From Nodosilinea sp. LEGE 07298 (GTDB lineage Bacteria > Cyanobacteriota > Cyanobacteriia > Phormidesmidales > Phormidesmidaceae), in the NCBI RefSeq assembly GCF_015207265.1, contig NZ_JADEXE010000001.1, positions 1 to 64,000 on the forward strand: a stretch of 64,000 nt of DNA, read 5' to 3'. Shown in pieces: positions 18,471 through 28,967 of this stretch (the first letter of the stretch is position 1; each line of letters starts with the position of its first letter). The notes below the pieces were generated by a model. The model was not told where the DNA came from. It saw nothing but the letters and a program-made list of their open reading frames with translations, and did no database searches. The position numbers were made by a program, and so were the translations under genes.

Positions 18471-20870
18471 ATGAGTACCAAGCGGTTTCGCATTGCCTTC
18501 TCCTTTGCGGGAGAGAAAAGAGAGTTTGTCGAAGCGATCGCCACCCTTCTCACCCAGCAATTTGGTCAGGATAAAATTCTCTACGACAAGTATCACGAGG
18601 CCGAGTTTGGTCGCAACGATCTCGGCATCTACCTGCCGAACCTCTATAACCGAGACAGCAACCTCGTCGTTGTCATTGTTTGCCCAAACTACGATGCTAA
18701 AGAATGGACCGGTTTGGAGTGGCTGGCGATCCACAATCTGTTGCAGCAACGTCGTCGTGAAGAAGTTATGCTTTGCCGCTTTGCCCGCGCCCAGGTCGAT
18801 GGACTCTTTGGGGGGGCTGGGTTCGTCGAACTCGATCACAAGTCTCCAGCGCAAGCCGCCACACTCATTCTCGAACGGCTTGCCCTCAATGAAGGCAGGC
18901 CCAAGGACTACTACACCAAGAACTCTGGCGGCGGCGGAGCGCGGTCCAGCGCAAACATCCCCCACAACCTCCCGCGTCTGCAAGCCTTCTTCGGACGCGA
19001 GGCTGAGTTGCAGAAAATCGCCACCGCCCTCGCCCCCGAGGCCCGGGGTTGGGGAGCGCTGATTGATGGCCCCGGCGGTATGGGCAAGACCGCACTCGCC
19101 ATTCGTGCCGCCGAATTAGTCCCTGCCGGGCGCTTCCAACGCATCATCTTTCTCTCGTCGAAGGAGCGCGAACTCACCGCCGATGGGCAGCGATCGCTGG
19201 GATACTTCGTGCTGCCGAGCTATCTAGAAATGCTCAATGCCATTGCCCGTGAGTTGGATCAGCCGGACTTGGCAAAAGCCCCAGAAACCGAACGCTCAGA
19301 CGCAATTCTACGGGCCCTGCGGGAGGCAGAAGTCTTGCTGGTGCTCGACAATCTGGAGACCCTCCCGGAAACCGATCGCGATCGGCTGTTCGCCTTTCTC
19401 GATCGTCTGCCCCGGGGCTGTAGCGCCATTGTCACCAGCCGCCGCCGGGCGGATGCTATGGCCAGCATTCTGCGCCTCGACCGACTCGACTGGCCCGCCG
19501 CCCAGGCCCTCCTCGCCGATCTGGCCCAGACCAATGCCCAGCTGGCCCCTACGACCGAACCAGAACGCCGCGCCCTCTATGAAGAAACCGGCGGCAACCC
19601 GCTGTTGATGCGCTGGGTGGTGGGGCAGCTTGGCCTGGGGCGCTGCCAAACCATCGCCGCCGCCCTCGCCTTTCTGCGCCGTGCGCCAGCCGAGAATAAC
19701 CCGCTGGAGTTTGTCTTTGGCGACCTGCTCGACACCTTCACCGCCAACGAAACCCAGGTTCTCGCTGCGCTCACCCATTTCACCCAGCTGATGCCGGCCA
19801 AGATCATCGTCGAACTCGCCTGCCTGAATGAAGCCGCCGCCCAGGGTGCCCTGAGCGATCTCGCCAACCGGGCCCTGGTGCTGCCAGACTCAGAGGAACG
19901 CCACTTTGCCCTCGTGCCCCTGGTCGCCGACTTTCTGCGCAAGCAAAAGCCCGAGGTGGTGGCAGAGACCGGCAACCGCCTGGAGCAGCGCGCCTATGCC
20001 CTCATCGTCGAGAACAGTTATAAGAAGTATGATCGCTTCCCGGTGTTGGATGCCGCCTGGCCCACCGTGGCCGCCGCGATACCGCTTTTCCTCGCTGGCC
20101 CCAATCCTCGCCTGCAAAAGGTGTGCGCTGCGCTTTTCCAATTCTTCAACTTTACAGGCCGCTATGATGAGTCTCTTTCGCTCAACCAGCAGGCGGAAAC
20201 CAGGGCGATCGCGGCGGACGATCTGTACAATGCGGGCTGGCGAGCCCATCAGGTGGGATGGATTCACCAGCTACGCCAGCAGGCGGACGCGGTGCTGGCC
20301 TGGGCCGACCGGGCGGCGACCCACTGGCAGGCCGCTGGTGCCCGTGAGCGTGCCGTCGCCATCGGCTTGCGCGGCATCGGGCACCAGTTAAAGCAGGATT
20401 ACCCCACCGCGATCAGCGCCTACCGCGAGGCGCTCGACCTGTATCGCAGTTTGTCTGCCGAGAGCGAGGATGTGGCCATCGCCCTGAATAGCCTCGCTGG
20501 GGTCGAGAAGCTCTCCGGCGATTTCGCGGCGGCAGAGCGGGATCTTCGCGAAGCGCTGCGGGTGGCCCGCGCGGTCGATTACGCCGAGGGCGTAGCCAGC
20601 TATACGGGCAATCTGGCTGCGTTGGCCCTAGACCAGAAAGACTGGCCGGGGGCCGAGACCCTGGCCTGCGAGGCGCTGTCCTTGTCGGAAAAGGTGGGTC
20701 GCCAGGAATTGATCGCCGAGGATTGCCGCCGCATTGCCAAAGCCCTGGTGCGCCAGGGCCAAGCCGCCGAGGCTCTGCCCTACGCCCGTCGGGCCGTGGC
20801 CATCTACACCCAACTCGGCTCACCCGACCTGGCCAATGCCCAGGCGATACTGCGGGAGTGCGAGGGCTAA
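18471..20870 (+). CDS. TIR-STAND (NB-ARC)-TPR protein, candidate antiphage sensor
   Basis: A 799-residue NLR-like protein. Residues 5-135 are a TIR-type domain (FRIAFSFAGEKREFVEAIA start; a glutamate near residue 83 in EWTGLEW sits where TIR NADases keep the catalytic Glu). Residues about 170-480 are a STAND NTPase: FGREAELQKIA, Walker A GPGGMGKTALA near 200, Walker B VLLVLDNLE near 289, SAIVTSRR sensor, GGNPLLMRW. Residues about 550-799 are tetratricopeptide repeats, likely the ligand-sensing part. Family knowledge suggests abortive-infection immunity through NAD+ loss; this is inference. The frame is open from 18420, but the ATG at 18471 starts the domain. REP elements lie on both sides. 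Confidence 0.85.
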   Translation: MSTKRFRIAFSFAGEKREFVEAIATLLTQQFGQDKILYDKYHEAEFGRNDLGIYLPNLYNRDSNLVVVIVCPNYDAKEWTGLEWLAIHNLLQQRRREEVMLCRFARAQVDGLFGGAGFVELDHKSPAQAATLILERLALNEGRPKDYYTKNSGGGGARSSANIPHNLPRLQAFFGREAELQKIATALAPEARGWGALIDGPGGMGKTALAIRAAELVPAGRFQRIIFLSSKERELTADGQRSLGYFVLPSYLEMLNAIARELDQPDLAKAPETERSDAILRALREAEVLLVLDNLETLPETDRDRLFAFLDRLPRGCSAIVTSRRRADAMASILRLDRLDWPAAQALLADLAQTNAQLAPTTEPERRALYEETGGNPLLMRWVVGQLGLGRCQTIAAALAFLRRAPAENNPLEFVFGDLLDTFTANETQVLAALTHFTQLMPAKIIVELACLNEAAAQGALSDLANRALVLPDSEERHFALVPLVADFLRKQKPEVVAETGNRLEQRAYALIVENSYKKYDRFPVLDAAWPTVAAAIPLFLAGPNPRLQKVCAALFQFFNFTGRYDESLSLNQQAETRAIAADDLYNAGWRAHQVGWIHQLRQQADAVLAWADRAATHWQAAGARERAVAIGLRGIGHQLKQDYPTAISAYREALDLYRSLSAESEDVAIALNSLAGVEKLSGDFAAAERDLREALRVARAVDYAEGVASYTGNLAALALDQKDWPGAETLACEALSLSEKVGRQELIAEDCRRIAKALVRQGQAAEALPYARRAVAIYTQLGSPDLANAQAILRECEG

Positions 20871-21086
20871 TCGCCCTAGGCTGGGTTGATGCCAGGAGGC
20901 CCAGCATTGCGTTGCCCATTCGGCTTGGGCATCAGGCGGGCTATCGGTTTGGTGGCCAAAGTGCGATGCCCCTTACAGCATCGTCCCCATGCTCTGCGTG
21001 GGAACGTTGCCCCTGGCGCTCCTGCGCTCCGATATAGATGACGCTGGAGCGTCTGGAGTGCGTCTCGACGCTGGAGAGCTTTAGAA

Positions 21087-21165
21087 GTAGGTTGGGTGAA
21101 ACGCAGTGGAACCCAACGCCAGAGCTAGTTTTGTTGGGTTCTGCTATCGCGCCACCCAACCTACA
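21087..21165. repeat. REPIN: two REPs in inverted orientation
   Basis: GTAGGTTGGGTGAAACGCAG continuing to TGGAACCCAAC (21087-21117) is followed 15 bases later by GTTGGGTTCTGCTATCGCGC continuing to CACCCAACCTACA (21133-21165). The pair can form a long hairpin. The sequence matches the REPs flanking the RAYT. The preceding stretch 20990-21060 holds other GC-rich palindromic debris (GACGCTGGAGCGTC). Confidence 0.85.
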
Positions 21166-21198
21166 GATTCAGGCGTGATAGAGCACTAGTGTGAGTCC

Positions 21199-21514
21199 GC
21201 AACGCTTTAGTGCAACAGCCCAACATTCGATTGTGCGGCCACAATGCTTTAGTGCAGCGGCGCAACATTCGATTGTCAGGCTGCAACTCTTTAATGCGAT
21301 CGCGCAACTTCTCATTGTCGGGCCGCAACATCTTAAGTTGTGGCGCGACAATGCTGCTGCAACAGCGCAACCTTTTAAGTAGTCAATGCACAATGCTTCT
21401 GTCATAGAGCAACTTCGAATAGTCACTCGCTGCACCCTTACCTGCTCAATACACAATGCTTCTGTCATTGCAGCAAATTAATCATTCTCGCGCTGCATCG
21501 CCATTGTTGGGCTA
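21199..21514. repeat. Degenerate tandem array, 21-bp period, 15 units
   Basis: Reading in steps of 21 bases from 21199, nearly every unit begins GCAAC or a close variant: GCAACGCTTTAGTGCAACAG(C), CCAACATTCGATTGTGCGGC(C), ACAATGCTTTAGTGCAGCGG(C), GCAACATTCGATTGTCAGGC(T), and so on to about 21514. One unit has 22 bases. The first six units alternate between a GCTTTAGTGC-like and a TTCGATTGT-like type, giving 42-bp pairs. Both strands have open frames with a seven-residue period, which is expected of any 21-bp repeat, and I see no start signal or known protein. I regard it as non-coding. Confidence 0.75.
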
Positions 21515-21788
21515 AACCTCGCTTCCACCCGCTGCAACTTTTATCCAGGCTTTATCAAAACTGCTAGTGTTTGGTCACAATCTTTCAAATCGAGGCCGCA
21601 ATAGGCTTCCTGCACCGGGCAATCTTGGCAACAGACGAGACAACGCCGCGCCCCAACCGTCGTCTCCGATCGCCTGACCTGAAAGCCTTCGTCGCTGCCC
21701 CAATCATCCGTTATCACTCCTGAAATTTCTTCAGGCAGGCTGGTTCAACCTGTCCGCTATAAACCCATTTACTAAAGGTGTATCCACC

Positions 21789-22148
21789 ATGCCCGTTGTC
21801 AACATCGCCCGTCGCCTGCCCGGTAAAACGATCAGCAACGATATCGACTCCCTCAACGCCCTTGGCACCGTCGAAGGCTATCGCCCCGTTCGCACCGATG
21901 CGTCGCCCGAAGCCCTCAAGACCAATTTCAACAACATGCTGGCCATGCAGCAAAAAGAAACCGAGCTGCAAGCCATGGTCAAAGCCGCTTCCGATGCCGC
22001 CCGGCAGGCCGAATGGGACTTTCACAACTCGATTTTGGGCATGAAAGAAGCCGTGCGGGCTCAGTTTGGCCCCGACAGCAACGCTGCCCAGGCCGTTGGC
22101 TACAAGAAAAAGTCTGAGTACAAGCGCCCCCGCCGCCGCAGCGCCTAG
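21789..22148 (+). CDS. Conserved cyanobacterial hypothetical protein
   Basis: A 119-residue protein belonging to a small cyanobacterial family I recognise only as uncharacterised. Its middle is helical (MLAMQQKETELQAMVKAASD) with a conserved AARQAEWDFHNSILGMKEAV, and the tail is strongly basic (YKKKSEYKRPRRRSA), so nucleic acid or membrane-surface binding is possible but unproven. AAAGGTG lies eight bases before the ATG. A terminator hairpin follows at 22189. Confidence 0.7.
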   Translation: MPVVNIARRLPGKTISNDIDSLNALGTVEGYRPVRTDASPEALKTNFNNMLAMQQKETELQAMVKAASDAARQAEWDFHNSILGMKEAVRAQFGPDSNAAQAVGYKKKSEYKRPRRRSA

Positions 22149-22188
22149 CTCGGCAGCGTTTTGCGGCTCAAATTTTCCCCTGATGTCT

Positions 22189-22216
22189 AGCCCGCAGGTT
22201 TCTTGTGGGCTTTTTT
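22189..22216 (+). terminator. Rho-independent terminator
   Basis: AGCCCGCA and TGTGGGCT form a stem with one G:U pair and a seven-base loop, followed by TTTTTT. It lies 40 bases after the 119-residue gene. Confidence 0.75.
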
Positions 22217-22432
22217 AATGGGCATCCATTTGCCGTTGGGCAACCGGGTAGAGCGTTGTAGCCCATGCCCAGCCCAAAGCTGTTTTGCTTGTCTTGAGCA
22301 GCCCTTTTACCCTATGGGGGGTAAAACGGGGAGTAAGCGTAAGATTAGACACATCCAGGTTTAGAAGCGGCGTTTTGCCTGAGCGGCAGCGGCAGCCCTC
22401 AAACTGGACCTGGTCGGTCGGTTGGGTTATTT

Positions 22433-24862
22433 GTGGCGGTATTTATGACAGCGGCAAGCATAGAGGCAAACACAGGAGCATTCGACGACAGCCTGCAACC
22501 GGCTACCGGGTGGCAGTCTCCATCCAAAGAGGTGCTGGAGGTGCTCCACGCGCCCCAACTGCCCTACGTATGGACGGCACCCGGCGGAGCGTATTTGCTC
22601 TTGGCCGACCCGGTGCTTTACCCACCTCTGGCCGAACTGGCTGCGCCCATGCACAAGCTGGCTGGCATTCGGCTCAATCCTGCGCTTAACGACTACCACG
22701 GTCGGCACGGGGGCACCTCACCGCGCCTGGTACGGGTCGAGGACGGAGCCACAACCCCGCTCGATCTGCCTGGGGAGGTCGAGATTTTGGAGGTGAAATG
22801 GACAGCGGATGGTCAGCGCTTTGCACTCAGCGTCAGGCATAGCGACCATATCGGTCTATGGGTCGGCTCGGTGGCGGGCGACGTGGTCGAGCTTGAAGGG
22901 CTGGCGCTCAACCCGCTGCTGGGTAGCGCCGTGAGCTGGCTACCCGACCAGCATCGCCTGCTAATTCGCCGCATTCCGGCGCGGGGGCCAGTTCCTGCGC
23001 CGCCAGCTATCCCAGTGGGTCCAGAGATTGTCGAAGGGTCGGGGGCCTCGTCTCGCTCCACCTACGAGGCCCGTAACCTGCTGGAAACTGCCCACGACGA
23101 TGCCCTCTTTGCGTATTACGCCACCTCCGAGCTGGCGATCGTTGACCCGGCAACTGGCCAGGTCAACGTTATCGGGGCACCGGCTCCCTACACCGTGGCT
23201 AAGTACTCACCGTCTGGTGAGTATTTGCTAGTCAAGCGTTTGGTTGGCCCCTGGTCGCACGAGGTGGCCTGGTGGCGCTTCGCCAGCGAGATCGAGGTGT
23301 GGACTGAGAAGGGCGATCGCGTCGCCACGATCGCGTCGCTGCCCGTGGCCGACCAGGTACCAGCCCACGGTGTGCCCGTCGGCCCGCGATCGGTGGCCTG
23401 GCGGCCCACTGCGCCGCACACGCTCTTCTGGGTCGAGGCGCTCGACGGCGGCGACCCTGTGGCCGAGGTGCCCCACCGCGATCGCCTCATGCGTCTAGAG
23501 GCTCCCTTCACGGCAGAGCCCGAAGTCGCCTTTAAAGCCGAGCACCGCATTCAGCCCCAGCAGAATGGTTGGACTGCAGAGGGCGGCACGCTCATGCTCA
23601 CCCAGCGCGAGCGCATCCGCCGCTGGCGCTACGTTTGGCTACTGGATGTAGACAACGGCACAGCGCGCCTGTGGTTTGATTTGAACGAGGGCGATCGCTA
23701 TGGCAATCCGGGCTCCCCTTTGTTTCGCACGTTGCCCAACGGTCGCAAGGTGCTGCGCCAGCGGGGAGATGCGGTCTACTTCAGCGGCAGCGGGGCGACC
23801 GACGAGGGCGACCGACCGTTTCTAGACCTGCGCCACTTGGTCACTGGGGAGACCGAGCGTCTATTCCGCTCCGATTCAAACCGCTACGAGTACGTTGTGG
23901 CCGTTGCGGGTGGCGACCGCATCGTGTTGCGCTCCGAGTCGGCGGTAGAGGTACCCAACTACTATTTGGCCAGCTTCGGCGAGGCGATTGAGGCGGCGGC
24001 GGGCGAAGCTACCCGCGCCCTGACGCGCCAACCGATTACGCAGTTCGAAGACCCTACTCCTCAGCTGCGCGCGATCGAGAAACGCATTGTGCGCTACGAG
24101 CGCAACGACGGCGTGCCGCTCAGCTTTCACCTGTATCTGCCCCCCGGCTATAAGGAGGGTACACCGCTGCCTACGGTGCTCTATGCGTATCCGATGGAGT
24201 ACTCGGGTGCGGAGATCGCCGGACAGGTGAGAGGGTCGGCCCAGCGCTTTATGCGTTTGTACGGGGCCTCTCACCTTTACTTCTTACTCCAGGGCTACGC
24301 CGTCCTCGACCAGACCGCCATGCCGATCCTCGGCGATCCTGAGACCGCCTACGACACCTTCGTGCCGCAACTGGTGGCCGATGCAGAAGCTGCCATAGCG
24401 AAGGCCATCGAGATGGGCGTGGCCGATCCTGAGCGAGTTGGCGTTATTGGCCACAGCCACGGCGGGCTGATGGTGGCGAATCTGCTGGCCCATACCGATC
24501 TGTTTCGGGCCGGTATTGCTCGCAGCGGGTCATACAACAAAACGAATCAGCCGTTTGGCTTCCAGGCCGAGCGGCGCTCTCTGTTTGAAGCGAGGGAGGC
24601 TTACGTTCAGCTTTCACCGACCTTCTTCGCCGACCAGGTCAACGAGCCGGTTCTCATAATCCACGGTGATGACGACTCTAACCCTGGTACTCCTCCGTTT
24701 CAGTCCCAGGTCTTCTACGAAGCTGTACGCGGCGCGGGAGGCACGACCCGGCTGGTGCTGCTGCCCTTTGAGGATCATGGCTATCGAGCCAAAGAGAGCA
24801 TAGAGCATGTCCTCTGGGAGCAGTTACGGTGGTTCGACAAATATGTCAGGGGCCATTCCTAA
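22433..24862 (+). CDS. S9 family peptidase, glutamyl endopeptidase (CGEP/S9D) type
   Basis: An 809-residue serine peptidase of the prolyl oligopeptidase family. The N-terminal 500 residues are the beta-propeller-like part, with segments I associate with the chloroplast glutamyl endopeptidase group (GPEIVEGSGASSRSTYEARN followed by DDALFAYYATSELAIVD). The C-terminal alpha/beta hydrolase carries the triad: Ser in GVIGHSHGGLM near residue 681, Asp in IHGDDDSNPG near 747 and His in PFEDHGY near 785. It likely degrades peptides in the cytosol, as the plant homologue does in the stroma; no signal peptide is seen. The start may be the GTG at 22433 or the ATG at 22445. Confidence 0.88.
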   Translation: MAVFMTAASIEANTGAFDDSLQPATGWQSPSKEVLEVLHAPQLPYVWTAPGGAYLLLADPVLYPPLAELAAPMHKLAGIRLNPALNDYHGRHGGTSPRLVRVEDGATTPLDLPGEVEILEVKWTADGQRFALSVRHSDHIGLWVGSVAGDVVELEGLALNPLLGSAVSWLPDQHRLLIRRIPARGPVPAPPAIPVGPEIVEGSGASSRSTYEARNLLETAHDDALFAYYATSELAIVDPATGQVNVIGAPAPYTVAKYSPSGEYLLVKRLVGPWSHEVAWWRFASEIEVWTEKGDRVATIASLPVADQVPAHGVPVGPRSVAWRPTAPHTLFWVEALDGGDPVAEVPHRDRLMRLEAPFTAEPEVAFKAEHRIQPQQNGWTAEGGTLMLTQRERIRRWRYVWLLDVDNGTARLWFDLNEGDRYGNPGSPLFRTLPNGRKVLRQRGDAVYFSGSGATDEGDRPFLDLRHLVTGETERLFRSDSNRYEYVVAVAGGDRIVLRSESAVEVPNYYLASFGEAIEAAAGEATRALTRQPITQFEDPTPQLRAIEKRIVRYERNDGVPLSFHLYLPPGYKEGTPLPTVLYAYPMEYSGAEIAGQVRGSAQRFMRLYGASHLYFLLQGYAVLDQTAMPILGDPETAYDTFVPQLVADAEAAIAKAIEMGVADPERVGVIGHSHGGLMVANLLAHTDLFRAGIARSGSYNKTNQPFGFQAERRSLFEAREAYVQLSPTFFADQVNEPVLIIHGDDDSNPGTPPFQSQVFYEAVRGAGGTTRLVLLPFEDHGYRAKESIEHVLWEQLRWFDKYVRGHS

Positions 24863-24913
24863 CAAAGGTTAAAACCTGCCCCAAGTTGCAATGGGCGATC
24901 GCGCTAGACCCGC

Positions 24914-26542
<1,629 letters not shown>

Positions 26543-26661
26543 AGCCACTGGTGACCTAAACGATTCAGTTATCTAGCGTAAGCCCTGGCCTGGGGATGCT
26601 TGAGAGTGCAGGGGCGATCGCGTTATAAAACGTAGATATTCTTCGTCTGCCAGGAAATGCC

Positions 26662-26988
26662 ATGCCCACCGTCACCGCCCAGGGAAAGACCATTCAGTGC
26701 GAGGCTGGGGCCAACCTGCGTCAGGTGCTGCTGGCCCATGGCGTAGATCTCTACAACGGCCAGGCGACGGTAATCAACTGCCGCAGTCTGGGCACCTGCG
26801 GCACCTGCGCGGTGCAGATTGATGGCGACGTTTCAGCCGTTAACTGGAAAGACAGGGCGCGGCGATCGCTCCCTCCCCACGACCCCGCGCGCAACCTGCG
26901 TCTCGCCTGCCAAACTCAGGTGCTAGGCGATATCACCGTCACCAAGTACGACGGCTTTTGGGGCCAGGGCCAAACTCCGATTTGGTAA
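26662..26988 (+). CDS. Plant-type-like 2Fe-2S ferredoxin
   Basis: A 108-residue 2Fe-2S ferredoxin. The cluster ligands are in CRSLGTCGTC near residues 40-49, with the fourth cysteine in RLACQTQV near residue 82. The beginning MPTVTAQGKTIQCEAGANLR and the spacing match cyanobacterial ferredoxins that are not the main photosynthetic one, and the C-terminus ends in an aromatic YDGFWGQGQTPIW. Its redox partner is not evident from context. It diverges from cimA and converges on the hydrolase gene, with about ten bases between stops. Confidence 0.9.
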   Translation: MPTVTAQGKTIQCEAGANLRQVLLAHGVDLYNGQATVINCRSLGTCGTCAVQIDGDVSAVNWKDRARRSLPPHDPARNLRLACQTQVLGDITVTKYDGFWGQGQTPIW

Positions 26989-26999
26989 CATTCCCTCAC

Positions 27000-28826
27000 C
27001 TATTGACGCATCCGCATCGCATCCAGCATTTCTGTCTTCGTACCGTCTACGCTGCCGCCCTGAATGCTGACCCGGTAGCGCATGGGCGATAGGTAGCCCT
27101 GAATCTTGAGCTTTTGGCAATCGAGATGGAGCTGGCTGAGGGCGACCTGGCGATCGCCATCAAGCGTATCTAAATAGTCGCTAAACCCTAAAAACGCCAG
27201 TCGGTAGAGCAATTGCTGACTAAACTTGCCTTCAAAGTAGCCACCGTGCACGTCGCGCTTGCCGGTGCCATAGTCGAGGGTGAGCAAAAAATAGTCCAGC
27301 GGATTGAGGGCCGCCTTGCATAGGGCGCGGGTCAAGATACCGACGGGCTGAGCTGAACAAAAATTGTTTTGCAGGTCAAACTTCAGGTCGGTGTAGTCGG
27401 TGCAGTCGAAGTAGGTAAAGAAGTCGGCTACGGTAGCGCGATCGCTGTCTCGTCTGGCCTGCACTTCAAACAGTTTGGCCAGGGTAACCACGCCCCGAGT
27501 CTGAACCCGATCGTAGGTGAGAAACAGATTGTCCATCACGTTCTGTTTCGTCTTGGCAATCGCCTCACCCACCGGCACATCGACCGGAAAATCGCGATCG
27601 AGAGAGTCTAAGTTGACCAGGCCATAGTCGTTAACGCTGCCCGTTTTGTTTTGCAGCGCCACGTTGCCCAATCGATAGCCTCGCGCTTGGGTGCGGCTCG
27701 GAAATGCAATGTAGTTAGCGGCGGTCGAGGCAATGCGCAGGGCAATATCGCCCTCATTGCTGAACAGGTACGACTCTGAGAATCGCCGCAGCGATGAGGC
27801 CAAAAAGTTGGCCCGGCTCGACACAATCGTCAGCACCGGAATGTCGGGTGAGGCGAGAATGAGTCGCTCTAGACGGTACACATCGCCCACATCGCTGGGG
27901 GGTTGTTTGCTGATCGATCGCGAGTCAAACACATCTGACAAAATGCGAATCACATTCGTCACCACAAAGCCGCCCATGCTGTGGCCAATGAAGCTGAGCT
28001 TGACCTTGTTGCGGCTGTTCTTTGCCCAGTACTCGCGAGCTTTGAGGACCGCCTGCTGCTGCTCATGCTCGGTGACCGCTAGCGGAAACTGGCTGTTGGC
28101 AGTGCGCTGCACAACGGCCTGGTCAATTTGGCGCAGCAGCTCGACGAGGTCTAGCACACCAAAATTATCGGCTCGGTAGCTATCGCGAAAATAGACAATT
28201 AATCGCAGCACCACCAGCGCCGCCATCAGCAACCCCAGCACCAAAAATAGCGCCAGCACCAGGCTGAGAAAAAAACCGGCGACCGACATTTTGAATAGGA
28301 AAAGAAGCTCAAAAACAAGCAATGCCAAAGCGCATACGGCCCCAGTCAGCAGCAAATCGCGGGGCAGGGGCGGCAGCGCACCCAGGGCTTCTATGACTTT
28401 TTTAGGCTTGGTGAGGGCGACATTTTCAGAAGGCCAGCGGTAGCCGACAAAAACTCGGCTGGGGCTACTGCTAATGGCCGGGTCGTGGCGATTGACATAC
28501 TTGAAAATATTTTTGTACCAGGCCTGCACCCCGTCCAGGCTGGTGTTGTAGCCGTGCACCGAAATTACCAGTTCAGCACAGCGATCGGGGGCGTCGGTCA
28601 TCATGTGGCACAGGTGGTCGGCGATGTCGTTAATGCCCTGAATGGCCTGCTGCTGATGGCGATCGCTAGATTCTTCGGCATCTTCAATGTTGGGCGGGGC
28701 GCTACTCATGACAAAGTAGCCAGGCACCTTGCCCTCAGCACCGCTGAAGTTGTCTAGGTCGACAATTTGAGCCAGGCTCTCGTCGGCAAAGACAAATTTC
28801 TGGATGATAAACGGAAGCTGTTTCAT
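27000..28826 (-). CDS. Membrane-associated alpha/beta hydrolase-like protein
   Basis: A 608-residue protein. The hydrolase elements are VISVHGYNTSLDGVQAWY near residue 87 (oxyanion side), VFVGYRWPSE near 125 and the nucleophile elbow SFIGHSMGGFVVTNV near 282, a DUF900-like arrangement. Between them, residues about 155-215 form two hydrophobic membrane segments (ALALLVFELLFLF, LALFLVLGLLMAALVVL). The C-terminal 250 residues have no motif I know. The substrate is unknown. A 21-bp-period repeat array lies in its upstream region at 28968-29198. Confidence 0.75.
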   Translation of the reverse strand: MKQLPFIIQKFVFADESLAQIVDLDNFSGAEGKVPGYFVMSSAPPNIEDAEESSDRHQQQAIQGINDIADHLCHMMTDAPDRCAELVISVHGYNTSLDGVQAWYKNIFKYVNRHDPAISSSPSRVFVGYRWPSENVALTKPKKVIEALGALPPLPRDLLLTGAVCALALLVFELLFLFKMSVAGFFLSLVLALFLVLGLLMAALVVLRLIVYFRDSYRADNFGVLDLVELLRQIDQAVVQRTANSQFPLAVTEHEQQQAVLKAREYWAKNSRNKVKLSFIGHSMGGFVVTNVIRILSDVFDSRSISKQPPSDVGDVYRLERLILASPDIPVLTIVSSRANFLASSLRRFSESYLFSNEGDIALRIASTAANYIAFPSRTQARGYRLGNVALQNKTGSVNDYGLVNLDSLDRDFPVDVPVGEAIAKTKQNVMDNLFLTYDRVQTRGVVTLAKLFEVQARRDSDRATVADFFTYFDCTDYTDLKFDLQNNFCSAQPVGILTRALCKAALNPLDYFLLTLDYGTGKRDVHGGYFEGKFSQQLLYRLAFLGFSDYLDTLDGDRQVALSQLHLDCQKLKIQGYLSPMRYRVSIQGGSVDGTKTEMLDAMRMRQ

Positions 28827-28967
28827 AGATGCCCTAAAAAACCCAACAGGTAAGATTTCAAGAGCGTAGCTGACCTTTCCAGACAGTAAGGCGATAGGTT
28901 AACGAAACGTAGAGCGGTCGCATCGCAAAACCCGCCGCCCGCTACGGATTATCCAGGGATGAAATAT

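Noticed and set aside
21169-21468. Minus-strand open frame with a seven-residue repeat over the 21-bp array
   Set aside because: Any 21-bp repeat without stops gives a heptad frame. There is no ribosome binding site, no known family, and the frame on the other strand is also open.
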